Source of the DNA: a virus
Virus record (IMG/VR): IMGVR_UViG_3300046011_005224
Coordinates: 1 to 27,994 of that record
Direction: 5' to 3' (one strand)
DNA length: 27,994 bases
Shown: one piece after another, positions 1 to 5,879 of the stretch
Position numbering within the stretch: the first letter of the stretch is position 1
How the letters are laid out: each line of letters opens with the position of its first letter
Translations under genes and position numbers: made by a program
Notes under the pieces: model-generated
What the model saw: only the letters and a program-made list of their open reading frames with translations
What the model was told of the DNA's origin: nothing
Databases searched by the model: none

Positions 1-77
1 GAATCAAATCCATCTTTTTCTGCTTGTTCAAGCAAAGAACGTATATATTCGAGGTATTCTTCGATAGTCAAGTCCAT
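1..77 (-). CDS. Hypothetical protein, N-terminal part only
   Basis: The minus strand opens with ATG at 77 and stays open to the window edge, giving 25 complete codons beginning MDLTIEEYLEYIRSLLEQ. A good ribosome binding site (AAGGAAC) lies about 7 bases before the ATG, and the sigma70-type promoter at 99-127 sits just upstream, so the start is well supported. The visible part is acidic and would form a helix. No family is recognisable from so short a fragment, and the rest lies outside the window. Confidence 0.6.
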   Translation of the reverse strand, partial: MDLTIEEYLEYIRSLLEQAEKDGFD

Positions 78-98
78 GATATAGTTCCTTTTGTTTAT

Positions 99-127
99 AA
101 TATAAACTGATTCTAAACGAATGTCAA
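99..127 (-). promoter_or_regulatory. Early-type sigma70 promoter
   Basis: Read on the minus strand, TTGACA (122-127) and TATATT (99-104) are separated by exactly 17 bases. The spacer contains TTCGTTTAGAATCAGT, shared with the promoters at 391-419 and 16954-16982. It drives the gene starting at 77. Confidence 0.8.
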
Positions 128-133
128 CTGCTT

Positions 134-364
134 TTAGATTTCTCGGATTGTGTCAAGAATATGTTGATAGTCAGAGTCACCTAGTACTTGAGAGACGAGT
201 TCCTCGAGGCAGTCTTGACTGTTAGATGAGAACTGATAGAGAGGGTTACCACCGGCAGGGCCGTATTCCATGATAAGAAGAGCGGTGCAGCCATGTTCAG
301 TTGCGAACTGATGGACAGTTTCTTGCGAAGCTTCGGCGGAGATATCGAGTTCAGCTACGTACAT
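134..364 (-). CDS. Hypothetical 76-residue protein
   Basis: A small soluble acidic protein beginning MYVAELDISAEASQETVHQF. It has no membrane segment or signal peptide. The predicted pattern alternates strand and helix (a strand at 1-7, a helix around 11-24, a strand near 27-33, and a C-terminal helix), which could be a small alpha/beta fold, but I do not recognise the family. The start is supported by AAAGGA about 7 bases upstream and by its own promoter at 391-419. It appears to be a single-gene unit between two promoters, typical of phage early accessory genes. The function is unknown. Confidence 0.65.
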   Translation of the reverse strand: MYVAELDISAEASQETVHQFATEHGCTALLIMEYGPAGGNPLYQFSSNSQDCLEELVSQVLGDSDYQHILDTIREI

Positions 365-390
365 GATGTATCCTTTCGTTTGATATATAC

Positions 391-419
391 AGCCTATACT
401 GATTCTAAACGAATGTCAA
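391..419 (-). promoter_or_regulatory. Early-type sigma70 promoter
   Basis: On the minus strand TTGACA (414-419) is followed after 17 bases by TAGGCT (391-396), a weak -10. A 15-base spacing to TATAGG is an alternative. The spacer repeats the TTCGTTTAGAATCAGT sequence of the promoter at 99-127 and contains the 13-base element TAGAATCAGTATA (395-407). It serves the gene starting at 364. Confidence 0.7.
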
Positions 420-420
420 C

Positions 421-837
421 TTATTTTGTACTCTGTTCTACAACTCTTTTTCTAAGACCGCTTGAACTGAAACGATGATCGCGCTTGTTAAAGTGCAGTT
501 GAATTCCTCTGCGCTTGCAGATCTCGCGGCCAGTAAAGTCTTTGTCTTTGTACTCTTCTCCAAGAATACGAACATCGATAGGATACATAGCTAGAATATC
601 TTCAAGATCCTGCTCTGAACGGTAAACGATGATTTCATCTGCGTACTTTACTGCTTGTAGTTGAATATATCTTTCGACAAGAGTTTGAACAGGAGCGTTT
701 TTTTCTGGGCGGTCTTCAGACGGATCCACTTGAAGAGCGCAGATAAGATATTCACAGACAGATTTTGCTTCACGGAGCATCATGACATGCCCTGCGTGAA
801 GTAGATCGAAAGTTGATGCAGTGATTCCAATTTTCAT
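421..837 (-). CDS. HxGH nucleotidyltransferase (TagD-like cytidylyltransferase)
   Basis: This 138-residue protein is a complete single-domain member of the cytidylyltransferase-like superfamily. The N-terminus GITASTFDLLHAGHVMML carries the nucleotide-binding HAGH motif (residues 15-18), and the C-terminal SSSGLRKR stands where TagD-type enzymes have their ISTS-like signature. Family members transfer CMP or AMP onto a phosphorylated alcohol or sugar, for example glycerol-3-phosphate (TagD) or heptose-1-phosphate (HldE C-terminal domain). The substrate here cannot be read from sequence. The start has a strong GGAGG site. It overlaps the phosphomannomutase-like gene upstream by 4 bases (ATGA), so the two are probably translationally coupled. 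I infer a two-step sugar or polyol activation pathway. Confidence 0.85.
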   Translation of the reverse strand: MKIGITASTFDLLHAGHVMMLREAKSVCEYLICALQVDPSEDRPEKNAPVQTLVERYIQLQAVKYADEIIVYRSEQDLEDILAMYPIDVRILGEEYKDKDFTGREICKRRGIQLHFNKRDHRFSSSGLRKRVVEQSTK

Positions 838-1574
838 TTTTTATCCTCCAATGACATGAGTGAGCGATAGGTGTCAATCCAACTTTCAACACTTACGATT
901 ACGTCGCATAATTGAGCCGCGTCATAATCATTACCACCAGGAAAAATCTGATCACCAAAGTAATAGAGTTTTTCGTCCTGATTTGTTCTGATATTACCTA
1001 TAGCCCGTGATTTACCTTGTCCCTTTTTAAAGATATCTAGACCTGTTTCACCACCGATGTACACATCGATATTATCAAACATATCTAAGATCCTATCACG
1101 TATAAGCTTTCTCTCTGTATGTTCAGAGTCCCAAAGTTTATATTGTTCTCTCTGTTCGAGAGTACACTTTCTCCCAGGAATAGAAAAGTTAACCATGCCT
1201 TTTCTAAGTTCTATATGATTTCCAGCTTTTTCTGGGAATTTTGACTCTTTGAGTAATTCTTCTAAATAGTCAATGACTGCCTGATGTGGACGCCAATCAT
1301 TTGAATAGACTAGATAGTCTTTATTCCATACTTCATTACCAGCGCAATTGAATGATAATTGCGCTGAGTTGAATATTTTTTCGCCAACCTGTTCTACAGT
1401 CTTTGGTTTATCACTTCCTGTAACAAAATAGACAGGATTAGTTTGACAAAATTTTTCAAAAAACTCTGCAAATTTATCGTCTATTTTTTTTCTAGATGGC
1501 GTTAATGTACCATCAACATCAAAAACAAATTTTCTAATCAATTTTATTAAATCTTCCTTATCCAATGTGTACAA
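834..1574 (-). CDS. Eukaryotic-type phosphomannomutase-like HAD phosphatase
   Basis: A HAD-superfamily protein of up to 246 residues. It has the DVDGTLT nucleophile motif (Asp19 and Asp21 in the long form) and resembles eukaryotic phosphomannomutase (PMM) along its length: TGSDKPK after the first motif, the stretch ELRKGMVNFSIPGR matching the PMM segment around RNGMLNVSPIGR, GGETGLDIF, and YFFGDQIFPGGND near the C-terminus. PMM interconverts hexose-6- and hexose-1-phosphate, and length matches the family. The reading frame is first open at TTG 1574, immediately after an in-frame stop. A second TTG at 1541, closer to where PMM proteins begin, is an equally possible start. It is coupled to the nucleotidyltransferase at 421-837. 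The exact substrate is not certain. Confidence 0.82.
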   Translation of the reverse strand: MYTLDKEDLIKLIRKFVFDVDGTLTPSRKKIDDKFAEFFEKFCQTNPVYFVTGSDKPKTVEQVGEKIFNSAQLSFNCAGNEVWNKDYLVYSNDWRPHQAVIDYLEELLKESKFPEKAGNHIELRKGMVNFSIPGRKCTLEQREQYKLWDSEHTERKLIRDRILDMFDNIDVYIGGETGLDIFKKGQGKSRAIGNIRTNQDEKLYYFGDQIFPGGNDYDAAQLCDVIVSVESWIDTYRSLMSLEDKK

Positions 1575-1675
1575 TCATCATGCGGGTCATCGACATGATT
1601 GCAGTCAAAATATTTTATCTCTTCTTGAGAGTCTCCATTATTTGGAGCTTTTCCGTATCTGAATACCAGAACCAA
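1547..1675 (-). CDS. Candidate 42-residue overlapping ORF
   Basis: A minus-strand ORF opens at TTG 1675 and ends at TAA 1547, reading VLVFRYGKAPNNGDS in its first half and DCNHVDDPHDDCTHWIRKI at its end. It overlaps the end of the DUF1289 gene in another frame, covers the otherwise uncoded bases 1575-1614, and stops six bases before the alternative TTG start of the phosphomannomutase-like gene. The Cys and His spacing looks non-random. Against it are the TTG start, a distant GGAAG site and an overlap of about 61 bases. It may be chance. Confidence 0.3.
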   Translation of the reverse strand: MVLVFRYGKAPNNGDSQEEIKYFDCNHVDDPHDDCTHWIRKI

Positions 1676-1788
1676 CTTGAGATTTCTTCCTCTGTTCGCT
1701 TACATCCGACGCAAATACCATCTTGTAAACGACACGCCCGTATGCACGGAGTAATAAGTTTAGGTTTCTTTTTATTCTTTCGTTTCAT
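1615..1788 (-). CDS. DUF1289 family small cysteine-rich protein
   Basis: This 57-residue protein is below common ORF cut-offs but fits the DUF1289 pattern well. A basic N-terminus is followed by PCIRACRLQDGICVGCKRT, with cysteines at 15, 19, 26 and 29, then EEISSWFWYSDTEK and a basic tail. The family is common in proteobacteria as short proteins with this CxxxC/CxxC arrangement, suggesting a metal or iron-sulfur site. No defined activity is known to me. The ATG at 1788 overlaps the stop of the upstream gene as ATGA, which supports coupled translation. A phage copy is uncommon and might have come from a host. Confidence 0.8.
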   Translation of the reverse strand: MKRKNKKKPKLITPCIRACRLQDGICVGCKRTEEEISSWFWYSDTEKLQIMETLKKR

Positions 1789-1973
1789 TCAGGATCGTAT
1801 ACTTCCATCCACCTTTCAAAGGCAATAAAAACTATTTCACCGGCAATCTCTTCAGAGATGTTGTATTTATGCATCAACAAATTTACTGCATCACCAGTTG
1901 CATTTTCTGATGTAACTAAAAGTTTGCCTAAAATTTCATACGCTGAATTGATTAGTTCTTCGTCAGTATTCAT
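1785..1973 (-). CDS. Hypothetical 62-residue acidic protein
   Basis: A short acidic, probably all-helical protein starting MNTDEELINSAYEILGKLL and ending in AFERWMEVYDPE. I prefer ATG 1973 over the GTG one codon earlier because the AAAAGGAA site is then better spaced. It is the first gene of an operon with the DUF1289 gene, the phosphomannomutase-like gene and the nucleotidyltransferase gene, read from the promoter at 1999-2027. Nothing identifies its function. The helix pattern resembles many small phage regulators, but this is only a guess. Confidence 0.6.
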   Translation of the reverse strand: MNTDEELINSAYEILGKLLVTSENATGDAVNLLMHKYNISEEIAGEIVFIAFERWMEVYDPE

Positions 1974-1998
1974 CACAATGATTCCTTTTCACATGTTT

Positions 1999-2027
1999 AA
2001 TATAATCACTGTATTATTATTTGTCAA
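1999..2027 (-). promoter_or_regulatory. Sigma70 promoter for the sugar-phosphate operon
   Basis: Minus-strand TTGACA (2022-2027), a 17-base spacer and TATATT (1999-2004). It overlaps the stop codon of the kinase gene upstream and lies 26 bases before the first gene of the 1973-421 operon, so this group can be transcribed early and independently. Confidence 0.8.
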
Positions 2028-2869
2028 CCCCAAGAAACGGAAGGTGGCACATATGATGATATTTTTGCTCTTAGATCTGTTGTAAGTTTTTCTTGGTCTA
2101 CGGGCTTTCCCGATCTTTTAACATAGAAATACTTAGCATCCTTGATGTACATACCACCTTTGTCGGATTTTGCTACATCAGAGTCAACTTTGACTTTATT
2201 GAAAGCAAATACAATATCGCCATCCATGTATTTTTTCAGATCATTTCCCATGTTAACAATATCGTGCATGGTGAGAGAAGCACCTCTGTGTGTGTTGACA
2301 AGAATTTCAACTGGAACTTGTCTTGATCTTTCGGTGTTTTGTTTTTTTGCTACTTCAATATCGTTAATAATCCATACCACATGAATTTTTTCATTTTCAT
2401 AACCAAGTATTTTTACTTGACGAGTTATATTCTGAAGTTTTCTGAGATCTTTGAGTGTCACATCAAAAATCAAGTTTGGCTTCCTATCTGGATGAGCAGT
2501 CATAATAGAAGTAAAAATAGTTTGTTTTCTTTTATCATCTAGATTTAGAGCATCACCAATAATTTCATGCAGTTTTGCAACATCATCTGGTTTCTTTAAA
2601 TCAAGTTTAGAAGGGTCGACACCAAACTCAGATTTAATTCTTTCTATTATTTTTGGTGTTCTCATTGAAAGAGACTTTAATTCATCAACGTCGAAGTTAT
2701 ATCCTTCCGCTCCGATTAGTTTGTCCTTCACGAAACCTTTACCTGATCCAGCACCACCTGCAAGAATAATAACATTTCCAAATTTTGGATATGCTTGTCC
2801 TGCAAATGTAATAAGTGCTTCGGTTAAATCAGAAAAAGACTCTTGAATGAACGAATTAAAAGAAAGCAT
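2024..2869 (-). CDS. P-loop kinase (zeta-toxin/polynucleotide-kinase-like)
   Basis: A 281-residue P-loop protein. NVIILAGGAGSGKG (residues 32-45) is a Walker A motif following a hydrophobic strand, NFDVDELK a likely substrate-binding segment, and NTERSRQVPVEILVNTHRG a lid-like region resembling zeta-toxin and polynucleotide-kinase-like enzymes. The substrate is unknown. The first residues, MLSFNSFIQESFSDLTEA, form an amphipathic helix resembling the capsid-targeting ends of T4 internal proteins, and IQE and LTE match the (L/I)xE pattern cut by T4 prohead protease. A TATAAATA late box stands upstream. I infer a late product that might be packaged with DNA. The ATG has a GGAG site 6 bases away. 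Confidence 0.72.
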   Translation of the reverse strand: MLSFNSFIQESFSDLTEALITFAGQAYPKFGNVIILAGGAGSGKGFVKDKLIGAEGYNFDVDELKSLSMRTPKIIERIKSEFGVDPSKLDLKKPDDVAKLHEIIGDALNLDDKRKQTIFTSIMTAHPDRKPNLIFDVTLKDLRKLQNITRQVKILGYENEKIHVVWIINDIEVAKKQNTERSRQVPVEILVNTHRGASLTMHDIVNMGNDLKKYMDGDIVFAFNKVKVDSDVAKSDKGGMYIKDAKYFYVKRSGKPVDQEKLTTDLRAKISSYVPPSVSWG

Positions 2870-2893
2870 GAAAAACTCCAGTCGTTTTTCACT

Positions 2894-2901
2894 TATTTAT
2901 A
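2894..2901 (-). promoter_or_regulatory. T4-type late promoter box TATAAATA
   Basis: On the minus strand the exact T4 late core TATAAATA, followed by AG, lies 25 bases before the kinase start. It has no -35 element, as expected for gp55-dependent promoters, and its first base overlaps the T-tract of the cca terminator. Confidence 0.7.
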
Positions 2902-2931
2902 AAAAGTTCAGGCAGCTTTCACTGCCTGAAC
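2901..2931 (-). terminator. Rho-independent terminator at the end of cca
   Basis: On the minus strand GTTCAGGCAG and CTGCCTGAAC form a perfect 10-base-pair stem around a 6-base loop (TGAAAG), followed directly by TTTTTAT. The last codons and stop of cca lie inside the hairpin. It would stop transcription from the cca promoter before the late kinase gene. Confidence 0.9.
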
Positions 2932-4137
2932 CCTTGCTTTAAGCATTCCGTCCTTGATCTTCGTCGTGTTCTTTTCGCCGTTTGGAAAAACATCGGCAAA
3001 CTTTACAGCGCGAACACGTTCAAAGACTTGCCGAACCTTCATCAGATGTTCAGTAGGTTCATCTTCTGAACCCAAACGTCCATTGTGATCACAGACCCCA
3101 ACGGCCCATAGCAGCAGAACAACTTCAGGATCACGAAACGCATCCATTTCCATGAACATATTCACAAACGTCTTTGGATTCAGTGTATCCAGTTTGTGCA
3201 TATGCATGTGAAACCGAGTTGTTCGCATAACTCGATCCCGCATCTTCGATGGAACAGTCAGACGATCACAGAAGTCACGAGCAACTTTCACACCCGACAT
3301 TTCATGTCCATAATGCTTTGGCAGTTGATCACGAGGAGTCAGACCTTTACCAAAGTCATGCACCAGACACGCCAGTCGAGTCTCCAGATCAAAGTTGCTC
3401 TCTGCAGCTTGAGTCAGAACCAGCATCGTATGTTCGTAGGCATCACCTTCAGGGTGCCACCGCCGAGATTCCAGAGCAGTCTTCAGTCGATACACTTCTG
3501 GAAACAGCACATGCAGAGCATCGCACTCCAACAGAGTATCAAAGAACAAACGAGGAAATTCCTCTTCCAGAGCTCGTGACAGTTCCTTCCAAACACGTTC
3601 AGCGGTCAGTTCATTCAGTACACCACGCTTTGCCATCGAAGCAACCAGAGAAACAGTTTCTGGTGCAACAGTCCATTCCGAACCTAAACGAGCACGGAAT
3701 CGAGCCAGTCGCAGGACGCGAACAGGATCTTCTTCAAAAGCATTTGAAGTGTGCCGCAGAACTTTATTTTGCAGATCAGTTTTACCGCCGAAGTAGTCAT
3801 GGACCAAGTAATGACCAGGATTATCTTCCTCTGCTTCGAAAGCCATCGAGTTGATAGTCAGGTCACGACGAGCCAGGTCTTCTTCCAGAGTCACATCGGT
3901 TCCAAATTCAGAGGTAAAGCCCAGGTAACCAGTCCCGGTCTTTTTCTCCCGACGGGCGAGAGCATATTCATCACCGGTTTCGGGATGCAGGAACACAGGA
4001 AAATCTGCACCGACCTGAGAAAACCCAGCAGCCAGCATATCAGAAGGAGATGAACCAACGACAACATAGTCTCGGTCTTTGGGTTCCAGACCCATCAGCA
4101 TGTCACGGACAGCGCCGCCGACCAGATATGTTTTCAT
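2908..4137 (-). CDS. cca: CCA-adding tRNA nucleotidyltransferase with HD domain
   Basis: A full-length 409-residue CCA-adding enzyme, closest in plan to E. coli Cca (412 residues). It has YLVGGAVRD (4-12), the catalytic DRD (21-23), RRDLTINSMA, EDPVRVLRLARFRARL, the ERVWKEL region, and a C-terminal HD phosphohydrolase domain with CLVHDFGKGLTP. The enzyme repairs or adds the 3' CCA of tRNAs. I chose ATG 4137, since AGAGGTG stands 7 bases before it, rather than the ATG at 4155. Codon use, rich in CTG, looks more GC-rich than the neighbours and suggests fairly recent acquisition from a gammaproteobacterium. Own promoter at 4162-4190. No tRNA gene is seen in the window. Confidence 0.95.
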   Translation of the reverse strand: MKTYLVGGAVRDMLMGLEPKDRDYVVVGSSPSDMLAAGFSQVGADFPVFLHPETGDEYALARREKKTGTGYLGFTSEFGTDVTLEEDLARRDLTINSMAFEAEEDNPGHYLVHDYFGGKTDLQNKVLRHTSNAFEEDPVRVLRLARFRARLGSEWTVAPETVSLVASMAKRGVLNELTAERVWKELSRALEEEFPRLFFDTLLECDALHVLFPEVYRLKTALESRRWHPEGDAYEHTMLVLTQAAESNFDLETRLACLVHDFGKGLTPRDQLPKHYGHEMSGVKVARDFCDRLTVPSKMRDRVMRTTRFHMHMHKLDTLNPKTFVNMFMEMDAFRDPEVVLLLWAVGVCDHNGRLGSEDEPTEHLMKVRQVFERVRAVKFADVFPNGEKNTTKIKDGMLKARVQAVKAA

Positions 4138-4161
4138 TGGTTCACCTCTTTTCATAAGACT

Positions 4162-4190
4162 AATCTATACCGTTTCGGGTTGAATGTCAA
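4162..4190 (-). promoter_or_regulatory. Sigma70 promoter for cca
   Basis: Minus-strand TTGACA (4185-4190), 17 bases, TAGATT (4162-4167). The -10 matches that of the promoter at 16954-16982, while the spacer differs. It lies 25 bases upstream of the cca start. Confidence 0.75.
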
Positions 4191-4197
4191 CCCCCTC

Positions 4198-4401
4198 TTA
4201 TTCAAACTCACAGATCAATTCTTCATAGTAATAACAGTCGTCTACATATTCAGGATCATATTGTTTTTCAATTGCTTGTTGAACATGATACTGATGATAT
4301 GCAAAGTCGCGTTCTGCTTCAAGATGAGCAGCAAGTTCTTGTTCAGGAGTCATAACACAAGCAGAAAGAAGAGCAACAGCAGCAAGAGTGAGATATTTCA
4401 T
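4198..4401 (-). CDS. Small predicted lipoprotein
   Basis: A 67-residue protein beginning MKYLTLAAVALLSAC, a short signal peptide ending in the lipobox LSAC, so cleavage before Cys15 and lipid attachment are expected. The mature part of about 53 residues is acidic, helical (PEQELAAHLEAERDFAYHQY) and ends with Tyr, Asp and two further Cys. A host-envelope location is likely. It could act in superinfection exclusion or as an outer-membrane spanin-like partner, but no inner-membrane spanin gene is next to it. The start is supported by AGGAA 7 bases upstream. It follows the gene at 4414-4647 by 12 bases, probably in one transcript. Confidence 0.7.
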   Translation of the reverse strand: MKYLTLAAVALLSACVMTPEQELAAHLEAERDFAYHQYHVQQAIEKQYDPEYVDDCYYYEELICEFE

Positions 4402-4413
4402 TTTGATTTCCTA

Positions 4414-4647
4414 TTATGCAAAAGCGGTATTAAATTCAACCCCACCAAACTTGGTTCGGGTAAATGCACCAGCTTCAAAGAGAGAAGCAATCATTTCAGC
4501 ATCAGCTTCGTTATTGATGTAATGCTGATCAATATGTTGAGTATTTTCAACAAAGGTCACAGTCCAAGACCAATCTTCAACTTTGCCGCGGCCCTTACGG
4601 CGAACTTCAGCCCATTCTTTTTCTACAATTGTAGTACGCATTTTCAT
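4414..4647 (-). CDS. Hypothetical 77-residue protein
   Basis: A small soluble protein with a basic, strand-rich first half (EKEWAEVRRKGRGKVEDWSW) and a more acidic C-terminal helix around NNEADAEMIASLFEAGAF. No family is recognised. Two starts are possible: ATG 4647 sits very close to the GAGG site, while ATG 4641 (two codons later) is spaced about 9 bases from it. The gene is first in a two-gene unit with the lipoprotein, downstream of the promoter at 4669-4697. Confidence 0.65.
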   Translation of the reverse strand: MKMRTTIVEKEWAEVRRKGRGKVEDWSWTVTFVENTQHIDQHYINNEADAEMIASLFEAGAFTRTKFGGVEFNTAFA

Positions 4648-4668
4648 TTTCCTCTACCTTATAGAATC

Positions 4669-4697
4669 AGTATAAACTATTTGAAAACAAATGTCAA
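4669..4697 (-). promoter_or_regulatory. Sigma70 promoter with downstream TATACTGATTCTA element
   Basis: Minus-strand TTGACA (4692-4697), 17 bases, TATACT (4669-4674). The -10 is the beginning of the 13-base TATACTGATTCTA (4662-4674), followed by TAAGGTA, exactly as in the promoter at 14700-14728. It serves the genes at 4647 and 4401. Confidence 0.8.
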
Positions 4698-4704
4698 CTG
4701 TGAA

Positions 4705-4968
4705 TCATTCTTTTAATGAAAATTTTTCTAAAATACGTTCTTTGATGTCGTTAAGTGTATCTTCCACATCCCATTCGTGCTCGAGCGCAAGTTTGTGACG
4801 TTCAGAAACTACTGAAACGCACTCATTCGCAATCAAACTTGCAAACATTTCAAGAGCGTCAGGAAACTCACGGTTCTCTTGCCAGATTCGCTCTTTGTTT
4901 CCGTTTGCCCAAGGTCCTTGAACCATACCAGCTTCTTTGGCAAGTCGCGTGATCATTTCAGACGTCAT
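4705..4968 (-). CDS. Conserved-type phage hypothetical protein, 87 residues
   Basis: An acidic helical protein starting MTSEMITRLAKEAGMVQGPW and containing FPDALEMFASLIANECVSVV and a C-terminal coiled helix. Small proteins with this plan (an N-terminal MITRLAxEAGM-like helix, then an FAxLIxxEC helix) are common in tailed phages as unnamed proteins, as far as I recall. None has a function I can name. AGGAG stands 7 bases before ATG 4968. The start lies inside the end of the receiver-domain gene, which it overlaps by 11 bases, so the two belong to one operon. Confidence 0.75.
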   Translation of the reverse strand: MTSEMITRLAKEAGMVQGPWANGNKERIWQENREFPDALEMFASLIANECVSVVSERHKLALEHEWDVEDTLNDIKERILEKFSLKE

Positions 4969-5323
4969 TCTTTGTCTCCTGTTGATGCTTCAAAAAATTA
5001 TCCATGTATTTGCGAATGTTCTCAGCTCCAACTGGGTTCTTTGAATGTACTAAATAGTTAAAATTCTCTGGAAGTGAATCACCATCCATGACCATATCAC
5101 AGAGTTGCTGCGCAATTTCGTAACCAGTTTTCTCGTTCTTACCAAGATCATGATCAAAGCTGATAAGTTTTGGAAGTCCAAACGTCACAACAAGTTCAAG
5201 CACATCGTCCCAGTTACGAGCAATGATCCATTCACTGTCTCGATAACTAATTTGATCTTGCCAAGTACCCCACTGCACATCCGTGGGAACTCGTTCGTCA
5301 TCAATGAAAAGATTGTAGCCCAT
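4958..5323 (-). CDS. Cyclic-phosphate processing receiver-domain (cREC) protein
   Basis: A 121-residue protein with a receiver-like fold. YNLFIDDERVP (residues 3-13) provides the paired acidic residues, RNWDDVLELV a helix, PKLISFDHDLG the central strand with further Asp residues, and NYLVHSKNPVGAENI the closing strand and helix. This pattern fits the domain called cyclic-phosphate-processing receiver, predicted to handle cyclic phosphates left on damaged RNA. That role is a prediction for the family and not tested here. I chose ATG 5323 because GGAGAT lies just upstream; the longer frame to 5362 would run into the promoter. Transcribed from 5351-5379. Confidence 0.75.
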   Translation of the reverse strand: MGYNLFIDDERVPTDVQWGTWQDQISYRDSEWIIARNWDDVLELVVTFGLPKLISFDHDLGKNEKTGYEIAQQLCDMVMDGDSLPENFNYLVHSKNPVGAENIRKYMDNFLKHQQETKNDV

Positions 5324-5341
5324 GTTGTATCTCCATTGCAA

Positions 5342-5349
5342 TATAAATA
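5342..5349 (+). promoter_or_regulatory. T4-type late promoter box TATAAATA
   Basis: A perfect plus-strand TATAAATA followed by G, 40 bases before the tail gene start. It is what a gp55-type sigma factor, encoded at 8021-8545, would be expected to read. It lies within the divergent early promoter region. Confidence 0.75.
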
Positions 5350-5350
5350 G

Positions 5351-5379
5351 ACAATATACCAATTCTCCCCATTTGTCAA
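5351..5379 (-). promoter_or_regulatory. Early-type promoter for the leftward genes
   Basis: Minus-strand TTGACA (5374-5379) with TATTGT (5351-5356) at 17 bases or TATATT (5353-5358) at 15 bases. It initiates leftward transcription of the receiver-domain gene. The divergent late box lies immediately next to it. Confidence 0.65.
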
Positions 5380-5389
5380 CGGAAATGAT

Positions 5390-5875
5390 ATGATAACAAA
5401 CTATTTTTCACCCCTTGAGTTCGTAGTCACTGTTAAGAGGCTTCCTCATATCGAATTCTTTACACAGAGAACACAGATACCTAGTGTGTCTGCAGCACCG
5501 GTTGAAAAACCAACGCCATTTAATATGATGTATGAAACTCCAGATAAATTGAGATACGAAAATTTCAACTTCTCATTTATTATAGATGAAAAGATGAACA
5601 ACTATCTCGAAATCTATAATTGGATTAAAGGTATCACGTTCCCACAGAACTACGATCAGTTCAAAGAAATAAATGAAAGTAAAGAAGGTAGATTTTCAGA
5701 CATATCTGTTTTGGTATTAAACAGTAATAAAAATCCTTCGATCAATGTCACTTATCGCAATTGTTTTCCGATAAGTCTTTCGGAAATTACACTTGATACA
5801 ACCTCTTCTGATTTAGTTTATCCAGAAGCAACTGTTACATTTCAGTATGACTATTACGAAATAGAACAGCTTTAA
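5390..5875 (+). CDS. T4-type tail protein, gp3-like tail completion/sheath stabiliser (tail-tube fold)
   Basis: A 161-residue structural protein. An N-terminal strand segment (FSPLEFVVTVKRLPHIEFF) is followed by a loop with PTPF, then LRYENFNFSFIIDEKMNNYLEIYNWIKGITFP, and a C-terminal half with NVTYRNCFPISLSEITLDT and PEATVTFQYDYYEI. This order resembles the T4 gp19-type tail-tube fold. In T4-like marine phages I recall gp3, the tail completion and sheath stabiliser, in this place just before uvsY, so gp3 is my first choice and a tube or tube-cap protein the alternative. A late promoter box lies 40 bases upstream, fitting a virion gene. Confidence 0.65.
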   Translation: MITNYFSPLEFVVTVKRLPHIEFFTQRTQIPSVSAAPVEKPTPFNMMYETPDKLRYENFNFSFIIDEKMNNYLEIYNWIKGITFPQNYDQFKEINESKEGRFSDISVLVLNSNKNPSINVTYRNCFPISLSEITLDTTSSDLVYPEATVTFQYDYYEIEQL

Positions 5876-5879
5876 GTAG

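Noticed and set aside
3249-3854. Long plus-strand ORF of 201 codons opposite cca
   Set aside because: The minus-strand frame is a complete CCA-adding enzyme with all motifs, a ribosome binding site, promoter and terminator. The opposite frame has no family features.
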